Source: Caulobacterales bacterium 32-69-10
Lineage (GTDB): Bacteria > Pseudomonadota > Alphaproteobacteria > Caulobacterales > Caulobacteraceae
Length of the DNA stretch: 5,693 nt
Direction of reading: 5' to 3'
NCBI GenBank assembly: GCA_002280485.1
Contig: NCED01000103.1
Location: 1-5,693, forward strand
Made by a program: the position numbers and the translations under genes. Shown piece after piece: positions 1 to 5,383 of this stretch; the stretch's first letter is position 1; each line of letters opens with the position of its first letter. Under the pieces are notes generated by a model. It had not been told where the DNA came from, did not search any database, and was given only the letters and a program-made list of their open reading frames with translations.

Positions 1-518
1 AGGCTCGCCCGTGTGGCATCCTTCCGGCTGCCGCATTCGTGCGCACGGATCGTCCAGAGCGCGCTGCCGGTCATGGCATGGGCCACCATCAGGCGTAGCG
101 CGATGGCAGGCTGGCTTGCCAAGCTCGCCTGCGCCGCCCCATGGCGGTGCAGCAGGATATATTCAGCAAGGGGCCCAGACATTTCAGGTTTGACGGACGC
201 GGACGATGCGTCGTCTCCACCGCGCATGTCCTTCTCCCGTCGCCGCGCCTCAGCCTGTGAGATATAGCCTTCATGGAAGGTCACACTGCCGTCATGGCGA
301 AGCTCGACGAACACTTTGCCGCCCTGCGTCTTCGTCTTGGTTACATGGTCCCAGCGCTGGAAATACTGCCCCCGCTCAAGGCAGACCACGTCCTTCCACC
401 CCTCGGCGAGATAAGCCTCGATACGCGAGGCTACGGCTGCCGACTGCGCGGTCCAGAAGGCGTCCGCGTCGGCAAACACGCCATGCTCGCCAAACAGGTC
501 AGCCGTGATCAGGCCTGA
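1..518 (-). pseudogene. C-terminal fragment of ParB-like partition protein
   Basis: The minus strand is open from 518 to the left edge (about 172 codons). It reads TADLFGEHGVFADADAFW near its beginning, then EGWKDVV, then HDGSVTFHEGYISQAEARRR, and then ALRLMVAHAMTGSALW. This order resembles the C-terminal half of the long ParB/Spo0J-like proteins common on alphaproteobacterial plasmids and prophages, which take part in DNA partition or regulation. The N-terminal ParB nuclease-like fold and the helix-turn-helix expected ahead of this part are absent. Upstream in the same frame are TGA (519-521) and TAA (525-527), no start codon precedes the homology, and only 145 nt separate it from flbT. I therefore read it as a 5'-truncated remnant. 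Its 3' end lies outside the window. The family call is from memory of the motif pattern, so the exact subfamily is uncertain. Confidence 0.66.
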
Positions 519-575
519 TCATGCTTAAGGGATCGCTAAGCGGGGAGCGCCTGGGGGCCAAATCGCAAGAGGCCG

Positions 576-630
576 TTAACCACGTCTGTTTAGCTTGATT
601 TCAGCCCCGCCGGTTTAACCAGAACCGGTT
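576..630 (+). promoter_or_regulatory. Candidate CtrA-like half-sites and dyad upstream of flbT
   Basis: The heptamer TTAACCA occurs at 576-582 and again at 615-621. It matches most of the TTAACCAT half-site recognised by the cell-cycle regulator CtrA in Caulobacter. The second copy lies in a dyad whose arms are CCGGTT (610-615) and AACCGG (623-628), followed by the 8-nt palindrome AACCGGTT (623-630). The region lies 35-90 nt before flbT, where promoter control would be expected. I see no sigma-54 -24/-12 pair here. The CtrA assignment is inference from short motifs. Confidence 0.3.
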
Positions 631-663
631 GCACCCGGCGCGGCGCCTGATCGGGAGCCTTCC

Positions 664-1092
664 ATGCCGCTGAAACTGTCGCTGAAGCCGGGTGAGAAAT
701 TTGTTCTGAACGGGGCCGTGGTCCAGAACGGGGATCGCCGCGGCGTCCTGGTCCTGCAGAACAAGGCTTCGGTCCTTCGTGAGAAGGACATCATGCAGGC
801 GGAGGAAGTGACCTCTCCCGCCCGCCGGGTCTACTTCCCGGTGATGATGATGTACCTCGATGAGGCGGCCGCGACTCGGTACTACGAGGAGTTCGCGCAC
901 CGGCTCAGCGAATTCATGACGGTGATACGTAATCCCGACGTGCTTGGCGACTGCGTAGGGATTTCTAAATACGTTATGAGCCGAGAGTACTACAAGGCTC
1001 TCATGGCCTGCCGGAAGCTTATCGAGTACGAAGACGAGAGGATCGGGCAGAATGTCGTTTCAGGCCTATCAGCGCACCGCGCAGTCGGCTGA
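664..1092 (+). CDS. flbT: FlbT, post-transcriptional repressor of flagellin
   Basis: Encodes 142 residues, close to the usual FlbT size. It begins MPLKLSLKPGEKFVLNGAVV and continues with RRGVLVLQNKASVLREKDIM and a C-terminal part with YYKALMACRKLIEYEDERI, all typical of the family. In Caulobacter, FlbT is a cytoplasmic RNA-binding regulator. It acts on the 5' untranslated region of flagellin mRNA and promotes its decay until the hook-basal body is ready. The start is supported by GGGAG at 653-657, 6 nt before the ATG. The last 41 nt overlap the start of flaF, suggesting translational coupling. The structured leaders of the flagellin genes in this window are its likely targets. No frameshift or missing block is evident. 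Confidence 0.95.
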   Translation: MPLKLSLKPGEKFVLNGAVVQNGDRRGVLVLQNKASVLREKDIMQAEEVTSPARRVYFPVMMMYLDEAAATRYYEEFAHRLSEFMTVIRNPDVLGDCVGISKYVMSREYYKALMACRKLIEYEDERIGQNVVSGLSAHRAVG

Positions 1093-1609
1093 GGCTCCTC
1101 GCGACACCGAGTACCGGCTGTTCGGTCAGGTGACGCGGGCGCTGATGGCCGCTGCGGAGGCCGACGAGTTCGACCTGCAGACCCGGTGCAGGGGCTGGCC
1201 CCGAGCCCGCGGCCTGAATCCGAAGCGGCCTGAGGCTGAGCGCCTATTCGATCCTGTCGTGCAGGAAATACCACTGGTCCAGGTTGTCCAGGATCATGGG
1301 CTCCACAACGGCGTTGAGGGTCGCGACATCCCGCGCCAGCAGCTCGCCAGGCCGCGCCTCGGGCGTGAGGCGCACGGGCTCCCCCACGTGCAGCACAAAA
1401 CGACAGCCTTCGGCGCGCCGGACATAGCCGGGCACGATCGGCGCGCCGGTGGTGCGCGCGAACTGCACCGCATAGCGAAGATTGCTGTCCATCCGCGGGC
1501 CGCGCCCCAGGAAGGGGCCCCGTACCCGCCCGTCCACGCTCTCGTCGCCGAACAGGCCGATCGCGCCGCCCGCCCGCAGTTGCTGCAGCGCCTGCCGCAC
1601 CCCGTATAG
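1052..1609 (+). pseudogene. flaF: Truncated flaF, flagellin regulator/export factor
   Basis: The first 45 codons (1052-1186) read MSFQAYQRTAQSAEAPRDTE, then YRLFGQVTRALMAAAEADEF and DLQTR, a clear match to the N terminus of FlaF. In Caulobacter, FlaF is needed for flagellin translation and secretion and works opposite FlbT. The family is about 115-120 residues and normally continues with a DALDWNR-type block and a second helical half. Here the sequence after 1186 turns into arginine/proline-rich residues without homology. The frame stays open only by running antisense through the neighbouring acyltransferase gene, to a stop at 1607-1609. The two other plus frames do not restore FlaF residues after 1186, so a deletion or misjoin fits better than a frameshift. 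The start overlaps flbT by 41 nt. The remnant is certain; that a 185-residue chimera is made or works is doubtful. Confidence 0.8.
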
Positions 1610-2113
1610 GTCGGGTTCGAAGGTGACCGCGCCCATCCGCCGGCGCACCTGGTCGGTGATGATCTTACGTCCCAGGGTCGGCCGCGGCTCGTGGAAGGCC
1701 GCCATGGGTATGCCCAGCGAGGCCAGGGCGGGGGTGTAGGCCTCCCAGTTGCCGAGGTGGAGGCCGAGCAGGACGATGCCCTTGCCGTCGGCCTTGGCCG
1801 CGGCCAGGCGCTCGGCGCCGCGGATCTCGATCCGCCCTTCGCGGACCAGCCGGTCGCAGGCGGCGTATTCGGCCATCAGCCGGCCGATGTTGTCCCAGCG
1901 CAGGCGGCAGGCCTCGGCGATGCGCGCCTCGTCCCAGTCGGGCCGCAGGCGGCGCATGTTGTCGGCCGCCCGCCGGTCGGCGACCGGGTAGGCCTTGGCT
2001 CCGCGCACCGAGACCGCCCAGGCGCCGAAGGCGGAGACCGCGCCGGTCGGCGCCGCCCGAAGCGCGGTGTGCACCGCGAGGTCGAGCAGGTCTGCAAGGG
2101 TCAGCTTGGCCAT
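1244..2113 (-). CDS. LpxL/HtrB-family lipid A acyltransferase
   Basis: Encodes 289 residues, a normal length for this family. The catalytic HX4E motif is visible as GLHLGNWEAY, with His119 and Glu124. A later block, IGLFGDESVDGRVRGPFLGR (about residues 185-204), and IVPGYVRRAEGCRF follow in the usual order. Known members sit at the inner membrane and transfer a secondary acyl chain from acyl-ACP to a lipid A precursor. The N-terminal segment is only mildly hydrophobic. The ATG at 2113 (MAKLTLADLLDL) was preferred over an upstream TTG at 2173, because the extension GAGLSCDAGPLHSRK does not look like family sequence. No strong Shine-Dalgarno is seen. The gene is convergent with the broken flaF and divergent from the first flagellin. 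Nothing links it functionally to the flagellum, and which acyl chain it adds cannot be told. Confidence 0.9.
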   Translation of the reverse strand: MAKLTLADLLDLAVHTALRAAPTGAVSAFGAWAVSVRGAKAYPVADRRAADNMRRLRPDWDEARIAEACRLRWDNIGRLMAEYAACDRLVREGRIEIRGAERLAAAKADGKGIVLLGLHLGNWEAYTPALASLGIPMAAFHEPRPTLGRKIITDQVRRRMGAVTFEPDLYGVRQALQQLRAGGAIGLFGDESVDGRVRGPFLGRGPRMDSNLRYAVQFARTTGAPIVPGYVRRAEGCRFVLHVGEPVRLTPEARPGELLARDVATLNAVVEPMILDNLDQWYFLHDRIE

Positions 2114-2165
2114 CTTGCGTGAGTGTAGAGGCCCGGCGTCACAGGACAAACCCGCACCCCGGGGG

Positions 2166-2180
2166 CGCGGCAAATCCTGC
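2166..2180 (+). promoter_or_regulatory. Candidate ftr (FlbD) site for flagellin 1
   Basis: CGCGGCAAATCCTGC matches the pattern CC-CGGC--AAA--GC that I recall for Caulobacter ftr elements, which bind the sigma-54 activator FlbD. It lies about 110-125 nt upstream of the start point predicted from the sigma-54 promoter at 2264, the usual enhancer distance. It is a single, imperfect copy, unlike the multiple copies ahead of the later flagellins. Confidence 0.4.
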
Positions 2181-2263
2181 AGCCCGGTCGATCGCGCCTA
2201 GCGGGCGCCGTTGGCCCGTCAACACAAAGCCAACGCCGCCAAGGGGTTAAGGGCCGCCCCTCG

Positions 2264-2278
2264 TGGCCCGCCCTTTGC
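2264..2278 (+). promoter_or_regulatory. Sigma-54 promoter of flagellin 1
   Basis: TGGCCCGCCCTTTGC fits the -24/-12 consensus TGGCACG-N4-TTGC with correct GG-to-GC spacing; only one consensus base differs (C for A). The predicted start is near 2290, giving a leader of about 68 nt. Caulobacter flagellin genes are known to be transcribed by RpoN holoenzyme with FlbD. Confidence 0.85.
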
Positions 2279-2291
2279 GAACCTCGGCGGC

Positions 2292-2329
2292 TGGACGCCA
2301 GAAGTGCGTCCACCGGCCAAAAGGCCGGT
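2292..2329 (+). promoter_or_regulatory. Two-hairpin mRNA leader of flagellin 1
   Basis: Two perfect 7-bp hairpins sit back to back at the predicted 5' end of the transcript. The first has arms TGGACGC (2292-2298) and GCGTCCA (2306-2312). The second has arms ACCGGCC (2312-2318) and GGCCGGT (2323-2329) around an AAAA loop. The layout mirrors the leaders of flagellins 2-4, although the sequence differs. It may be a FlbT target. The ribosome site further down (GGATGGA, 2345-2351) is weak compared with the AAGGAGG of the other copies. Confidence 0.55.
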
Positions 2330-2357
2330 TTCCCCCTCCAGAATGGATGGACATCTC

Positions 2358-3197
2358 ATGGCTATGAATTCGATCAACACCAATGTGGGCGCGATGATCG
2401 CGCTCCAGAACCTTAACGGCACGAATTCGCAATTGGCGACGACCCAATCCCGTATCAACACCGGCCTCAAGGTGGCCAACGCCAAGGACAACGGCGCTAT
2501 CTGGGCTATCGCCCAGAATCAGCGTTCGAACGTCGGGGCGCTGGAAACCGTGACCGACTCGTTGAACCGGGGAAAGAGCACGCTCGATGTGGCGATCTCT
2601 GCGGGCGAGACCATTTCGGATCTTCTGAACCAGATGAAGGCCAAGGCCCTGGCTGCCGCCGACGTGTCCCTCGATTCAGTGGCGCGCGCGGCGATGAACG
2701 ACGATTTCAAGGCGCTTCGCGACCAGATCAAGAAGACCGTCTCCAGCGCGAGTTTCAACGGGACCAACCTGTTGAACACCAGCGCCGTCAACCTCTACTC
2801 CTTGGCCGACGCCACGGGGACTTCGAAGTTGACCGCCCAGGCCCAGATCATGGGGCTGGGTGTGGCCGGCGGCATCTTGCAGACGGTGACTCCGACCGCC
2901 TCGTTCAGCACCCAGGCCACGGCGTCGGCCATGGTGGCGACACTCAACGCCGCCATCACCGGGGTCAACGCCGCCGTCGCCAAGATGGGCACGGCGTCGA
3001 AGGCCTACGATCTTCACACCGCCTTCGTGGGCAAGCTCATGGACACGATGACGGCCGGGATCGGCAATCTGGTCGACGCTGATGTCGCCAAGGAGAGCGC
3101 GACCCTGCAGGCCCTGCAGACCAAGCAGCAGCTCGGAATCCAGGCCCTGTCGATCGCGAACCAATCGCCTCAGGCGATTCTTTCCCTGTTCAGGTAA
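2358..3197 (+). CDS. Flagellin 1, Caulobacter FljK-type
   Basis: Encodes 279 residues of a short flagellin with D0/D1 domains only, the size typical of Caulobacter flagellins. The N-terminal part begins MAMNSINTNVGAMIALQNLN and includes SRINTGLKVANAKDNGAIWA and AGETISDLLNQMKAKAL. The C-terminal part has VDADVAKESATLQALQTKQQ and ends SPQAILSLFR. The central part, about residues 140-215, is the Ser/Thr/Ala-rich variable segment. The product is the filament subunit, exported without a signal peptide through the flagellar type III apparatus. The start at 2358 was chosen because family members begin MA(L/M)NSIN; an in-frame ATG at 2343 would add MDGHL. This copy is the most divergent of the array in leader, second codons and C-terminal tail, so it may have a distinct role in the filament. 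It has its own promoter and terminator. Confidence 0.93.
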   Translation: MAMNSINTNVGAMIALQNLNGTNSQLATTQSRINTGLKVANAKDNGAIWAIAQNQRSNVGALETVTDSLNRGKSTLDVAISAGETISDLLNQMKAKALAAADVSLDSVARAAMNDDFKALRDQIKKTVSSASFNGTNLLNTSAVNLYSLADATGTSKLTAQAQIMGLGVAGGILQTVTPTASFSTQATASAMVATLNAAITGVNAAVAKMGTASKAYDLHTAFVGKLMDTMTAGIGNLVDADVAKESATLQALQTKQQLGIQALSIANQSPQAILSLFR

Positions 3198-3204
3198 GCC
3201 GTGT

Positions 3205-3244
3205 GCGCCGGACGGAGCTCGTCTCCGTCCGGCGCCTCCTTTTT
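3205..3244 (+). terminator. Intrinsic terminator of flagellin 1
   Basis: A perfect 13-bp stem has arms GCGCCGGACGGAG (3205-3217) and CTCCGTCCGGCGC (3223-3235), a 5-nt loop, and a T-rich tail (3237-3244) ending in five T. It starts 8 nt after the stop codon. Confidence 0.93.
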
Positions 3245-3247
3245 CGG

Positions 3248-3318
3248 GCGCCCGGCAAAAATGGGCGCGCCTTGGGCAGGATTTGCCGCCGCGCCTCCCG
3301 GCCCGGCAAAAATAGCCC
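3248..3318 (+). promoter_or_regulatory. Cluster of ftr-like (FlbD) sites before flagellin 2
   Basis: CCCGGCAAAAAT occurs at 3251-3262, inside a dyad with arms GCGCCC (3248-3253) and GGGCGC (3263-3268), and again at 3302-3313. A reverse-oriented half, ATTTGCCG, lies at 3281-3288. These match the ftr pattern CC-CGGC--AAA--GC and lie about 80-150 nt upstream of the predicted start near 3398, the usual position for FlbD enhancers. Confidence 0.6.
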
Positions 3319-3371
3319 TCTTCACCCAACGATAAATCCAACAACTACAGAGTGTTGAGCGACCGGCCGCC

Positions 3372-3386
3372 TGGCCCGGCGCTTGC
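3372..3386 (+). promoter_or_regulatory. Sigma-54 promoter of flagellin 2
   Basis: TGGCCCGGCGCTTGC fits the RpoN -24/-12 consensus with correct spacing. The same 15 bases recur before flagellin 4 (5571-5585). The predicted start is near 3398, just inside the first leader hairpin. Confidence 0.9.
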
Positions 3387-3395
3387 TGTTTAGAC

Positions 3396-3460
3396 CCCCG
3401 GGCAAAATGCCCCCGGCCGTCAAAATGACGCCGGACACCTTGAAAAAAGGAGGCGTCCTC
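3396..3460 (+). promoter_or_regulatory. Structured flagellin 2 mRNA leader, probable FlbT target
   Basis: Hairpin A pairs GGGCA (3400-3404) with TGCCC (3408-3412) around AAA. Hairpin B pairs CGTCA (3418-3422) with TGACG (3426-3430) around AAA, extended by CCGG (3413-3416) with CCGG (3431-3434). Hairpin C, which cannot coexist with B, pairs GACGCC (3427-3432) with GGCGTC (3452-3457), with CCTT (3438-3441) against AAGG (3447-3450). This buries the Shine-Dalgarno AAGGAGG (3447-3453). FlbT is known to act on flagellin leaders in Caulobacter. The switch model itself is inferred from complementarity seen here. Confidence 0.6.
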
Positions 3461-3494
3461 ATGGCGCTGAACAGCATCAACACCAATGCCGGGG
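3396..3494 (+). repeat. 99-bp exact repeat, copy 1 (leader and start of flagellin 2)
   Basis: These 99 bases are identical to 5595-5693. They cover the mRNA leader, the Shine-Dalgarno and the first eleven codons or so. Identity ends on the left at 3395 (C here, T at 5594). On the right it reaches the window edge, exactly where flagellin 2 loses its conserved segment. Confidence 0.97.
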
Positions 3495-4219
3495 TGAACA
3501 GCGCCAAGGACAACGGCGCCATCTGGGCCATCGCCCAGAACCAGCGCGCCGACGTGAGCGCCCTCGACTCGGTCAAGGATTCGCTCCAGCGCGGCCAGTC
3601 CACCGTGGACGTGGCCATCTCGGCCGGCGAGACCATCTCCGACCTGCTGAACCAGATGAAGGCCAAGGCCCTCGCCGGCGCCGACGTGTCTTTGGACGCC
3701 TCGTCGCGGACCGCCATGGCCAACGACTTCGTGGCCCTGAAGCAGCAGATCATCAAGACGATCGCCAGCGCCAGCTTCAACGGGACCAACCTGCTGAAGA
3801 CCGCCGCCACGGCGCTCTACTCCCTGGCCGACGCCTCCGGTTCTTCGAAGCTCACTGTCGGCGCCCAGGTCATGGGCTTGGCCAACACCGCCGGCGCGAT
3901 CCTGACCTTCTCCATCGGCGCGACCTTCACCTCGGCGGCCACGGCATCGGCGATGGTCACCAACATGACCAACTCGATCACCGCCGTGAACGCCGCGGTG
4001 GCGAAGCTGGGCACGGGCTCGAAGGCGATCCAGACCCACCTCGACTTCGTCAGCAAGCTGCAGGACACCATGACCGCCGGCGTCGGCAACCTTGTGGACG
4101 CCGACGTCGCCAAGGAGAGCGCGACCCTGCAGGCCCTTCAGACCAAGCAGCAGCTGGGCATCCAGGCCCTGTCGATCGCCAACTCGTCCTCGAGCGCGCT
4201 CCTCAGCCTGTTCCGCTAG
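3461..4219 (+). CDS. Flagellin 2 with internal N-terminal deletion
   Basis: Encodes 252 residues of the same short flagellin type, ending SSSALLSLFR. It reads MALNSINTNAG and jumps directly to VNSAKDNGAIWAIAQN, whereas flagellin 3 has 27 more residues between these points (from AMIALQNLN to INTGLK). The gap is 81 nt and in frame. The lost part is most of the first D0/D1 helix, which packs in the filament core and is conserved in essentially all flagellins, so this product would probably not polymerise normally. The rest is intact: AGETISDLLNQMKAKALAGA, a variable middle (about residues 120-185), and VDADVAKESATLQALQTKQQ. The start is fixed by AAGGAGG (3447-3453), 7 nt before ATG. It has its own promoter and terminator. 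Whether the deletion is real or an assembly joint cannot be decided here. Confidence 0.88.
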   Translation: MALNSINTNAGVNSAKDNGAIWAIAQNQRADVSALDSVKDSLQRGQSTVDVAISAGETISDLLNQMKAKALAGADVSLDASSRTAMANDFVALKQQIIKTIASASFNGTNLLKTAATALYSLADASGSSKLTVGAQVMGLANTAGAILTFSIGATFTSAATASAMVTNMTNSITAVNAAVAKLGTGSKAIQTHLDFVSKLQDTMTAGVGNLVDADVAKESATLQALQTKQQLGIQALSIANSSSSALLSLFR

Positions 4220-4245
4220 TCCAGACTTCAGTCACGCAAGACCCG

Positions 4246-4280
4246 CGGGGCGGGGTGGGAAACCACCCCGCCCCGTTTTC
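4246..4280 (+). terminator. Intrinsic terminator of flagellin 2
   Basis: A 13-bp GC-rich stem has arms CGGGGCGGGGTGG (4246-4258) and CCACCCCGCCCCG (4263-4275) around a GAAA tetraloop, followed by TTTTC. It lies 27 nt after the stop codon. Confidence 0.92.
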
Positions 4281-4309
4281 ATGCGCGCCCGGCCTCTACC
4301 GCCGGTCTG

Positions 4310-4372
4310 GCGCCCGGCAAATTCTCCCCTCCACCCGGCAAAAATTGCCGGCGCCCGCCTCGCCCGGCAGAA
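4310..4372 (+). promoter_or_regulatory. Cluster of ftr-like (FlbD) sites before flagellin 3
   Basis: CGCCCGGCAAATTCT (4311-4325), a perfect dyad CCGGCAA-AAA-TTGCCGG (4335-4351) and CGCCCGGCAGAAAA (4361-4374) lie in a row. They sit about 85-150 nt upstream of the start predicted near 4460. The middle one is the best match in the window to the ftr pattern CC-CGGC--AAA--GC-G. No T-tract follows it, so it is unlikely to be a second terminator. Confidence 0.65.
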
Positions 4373-4390
4373 AAAACCTGCTTTCCGCTT

Positions 4391-4419
4391 CATTAAAATC
4401 AATAAAAACAGTAATTTAG
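4391..4419 (+). promoter_or_regulatory. AT-rich tract, possible IHF/bend site
   Basis: A 29-nt tract of alternating A- and T-rich bases (including TTAAAATCAATAAAAACAG) stands out in very GC-rich DNA. It lies between the ftr-like cluster and the sigma-54 promoter, about 40-70 nt before the predicted start. In Caulobacter flagellar promoters IHF often binds there. It does not match the full IHF consensus, so the call rests on position and composition. Confidence 0.3.
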
Positions 4420-4433
4420 CCGAGGTAGGCAAC

Positions 4434-4448
4434 TGGCGCCGCCCTTGC
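4434..4448 (+). promoter_or_regulatory. Sigma-54 promoter of flagellin 3
   Basis: TGGCGCCGCCCTTGC keeps the invariant GG (-24) and GC (-12) with correct spacing. It differs from the promoters of flagellins 2 and 4 in the bases between. The predicted start is near 4460, giving a leader of about 61 nt. Confidence 0.85.
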
Positions 4449-4456
4449 TGCAAACC

Positions 4457-4520
4457 TTGCCGGGCAAAATGCTCCCGGCCGTCAAAATGACGCCGGACAC
4501 CTTGAAAAAGGAGGCGTCGA
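4457..4520 (+). promoter_or_regulatory. Structured flagellin 3 mRNA leader
   Basis: This has the same architecture as the flagellin 2 leader. Hairpin A has arms GGGCA (4462-4466) and TGCTC (4470-4474); the one base change gives a G-U wobble, so the stem survives. Hairpin B (CGTCA 4480-4484, TGACG 4488-4492) is unchanged. The alternative pairing GACGCC (4489-4494) with GGCGTC (4513-4518) again covers AAGGAGG (4508-4514). The tail after the Shine-Dalgarno differs (CGTCGA instead of CGTCCTC), with 6 nt to the ATG. Confidence 0.6.
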
Positions 4521-5357
4521 ATGGCGCTGAACAGTATCAACACCAACACTGGGGCGATGATCGCGCTCCAGAACCTCAATGTGACCAACACGGGTCTGAA
4601 CGTCACTCAGAACCGGATCAACACCGGCCTGAAGGTGGCCAGCGCCAAGGACAACGGCGCCATCTGGGCCATCGCCCAGAACTCCCGCGCCGACATCAGC
4701 TCGCTCGACTCGGTCAAGGATTCCATCCAGCGCGGCCAGTCCACCGTGGATGTGGCCATCTCGGCCGGCGAGACCGTCTCGGACCTGCTGAACCAGATGA
4801 AGGCCAAGGCGCTCGCCGCCGCGGACACGTCGCTGGATGCGACCAGCCGCACGGCGATGAACGATGACTTCAAGGCCCTGCGTAACCAGATCGCCAAGAC
4901 CATCGCCAACGCCAGCTTCAACGGCACCAACCTGATCAAAACGGCGGCCACCAACCTTTACGCCCTGGCCGACGCCACGGGCGCGTCCAAGCTCACCGTG
5001 GCCGCTCAGTCGATGGGTCTCGGATCCGCCGGCGCCCTGTCGGGCATCGCCGCGACCGCCTCGTTCTCAACGGCGGCGGCGGCTTCGGTCATCGTGACCG
5101 CCCTGACCACGGCGATCACCAACGTCAACGCCGCGGTGGCCAAGCTCGGCACCGGGTCCAAGGCCCTGCAGACCCACCTCGATTTCGTGGGCAAGCTGCA
5201 GGACACCATGACCGCCGGTGTCGGCAACCTGGTCGATGCGGACGTGGCCAAGGAAAGCGCCACCCTGCAGGCCCTGCAGACCAAGCAGCAGCTCGGTATC
5301 CAGGCCCTGTCCATCGCCAACTCGTCGACTAGCGCTGTGCTCAGCCTCTTCCGCTAA
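4521..5357 (+). CDS. Flagellin 3, complete FljK-type
   Basis: Encodes 278 residues and appears to be an intact short flagellin. The N-terminal part reads MALNSINTNTGAMIALQNLN, then RINTGLKVASAKDNGAIWAI, then AGETVSDLLNQMKAKALAAA. The Ala/Thr/Ser-rich variable centre is at about residues 140-215. The C-terminal part reads THLDFVGKLQDTMTAGVGNL, then VDADVAKESATLQALQTKQQ, and ends TSAVLSLFR. It has no cysteine and a single tryptophan (in the GAIWAIA block). The role is filament subunit, exported through the flagellar type III apparatus. A perfect AAGGAGG (4508-4514) lies 6 nt before the ATG. It shares long stretches of near-identity with flagellin 2, so the two are recent duplicates or are kept alike by gene conversion. 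It is the best reference for judging the deletion in flagellin 2. Confidence 0.95.
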   Translation: MALNSINTNTGAMIALQNLNVTNTGLNVTQNRINTGLKVASAKDNGAIWAIAQNSRADISSLDSVKDSIQRGQSTVDVAISAGETVSDLLNQMKAKALAAADTSLDATSRTAMNDDFKALRNQIAKTIANASFNGTNLIKTAATNLYALADATGASKLTVAAQSMGLGSAGALSGIAATASFSTAAAASVIVTALTTAITNVNAAVAKLGTGSKALQTHLDFVGKLQDTMTAGVGNLVDADVAKESATLQALQTKQQLGIQALSIANSSTSAVLSLFR

Positions 5358-5383
5358 GCGCCCGCGCTCTTCGCGTGAGACCG

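Noticed and set aside
206..518. Plus-strand frames opposite the ParB-like fragment (for example 273-518)
   Set aside because: No family resemblance, whereas the opposite strand gives a continuous ParB-like reading.
1191..1202. GGGGCTGGCCCC palindrome as a terminator for flbT-flaF
   Set aside because: The two-base loop is too tight and no T-rich tail follows.
1187..1243. Hidden frameshift that would restore the FlaF C terminus
   Set aside because: The alternative plus frames give GAGAGPEPAA then a stop, or no FlaF-like block; there is also too little sequence before the convergent gene.
1482..2122. Plus-strand open frames inside 1482-2122
   Set aside because: Shadows of the acyltransferase gene in GC-rich DNA, with no recognisable motif.
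2211..2357. N-terminal extension of flagellin 1 back to 2211, or to the ATG at 2343
   Set aside because: The extension covers the sigma-54 promoter and leader hairpins, and family members begin MA(L/M)NSIN, so 2358 is the better start.
2676..4039. Long minus-strand open frames opposite flagellins 1 and 2 (2676-3344 and 3170-4039)
   Set aside because: They are Gly/Arg/His-rich antisense frames that span a terminator or promoters, and they match no family. The plus-strand flagellins explain this DNA.
4335..4351. Second intrinsic terminator after flagellin 2
   Set aside because: The 7-bp dyad lacks a following T-tract and a strong terminator already lies at 4246-4280; the sequence fits an ftr element better.
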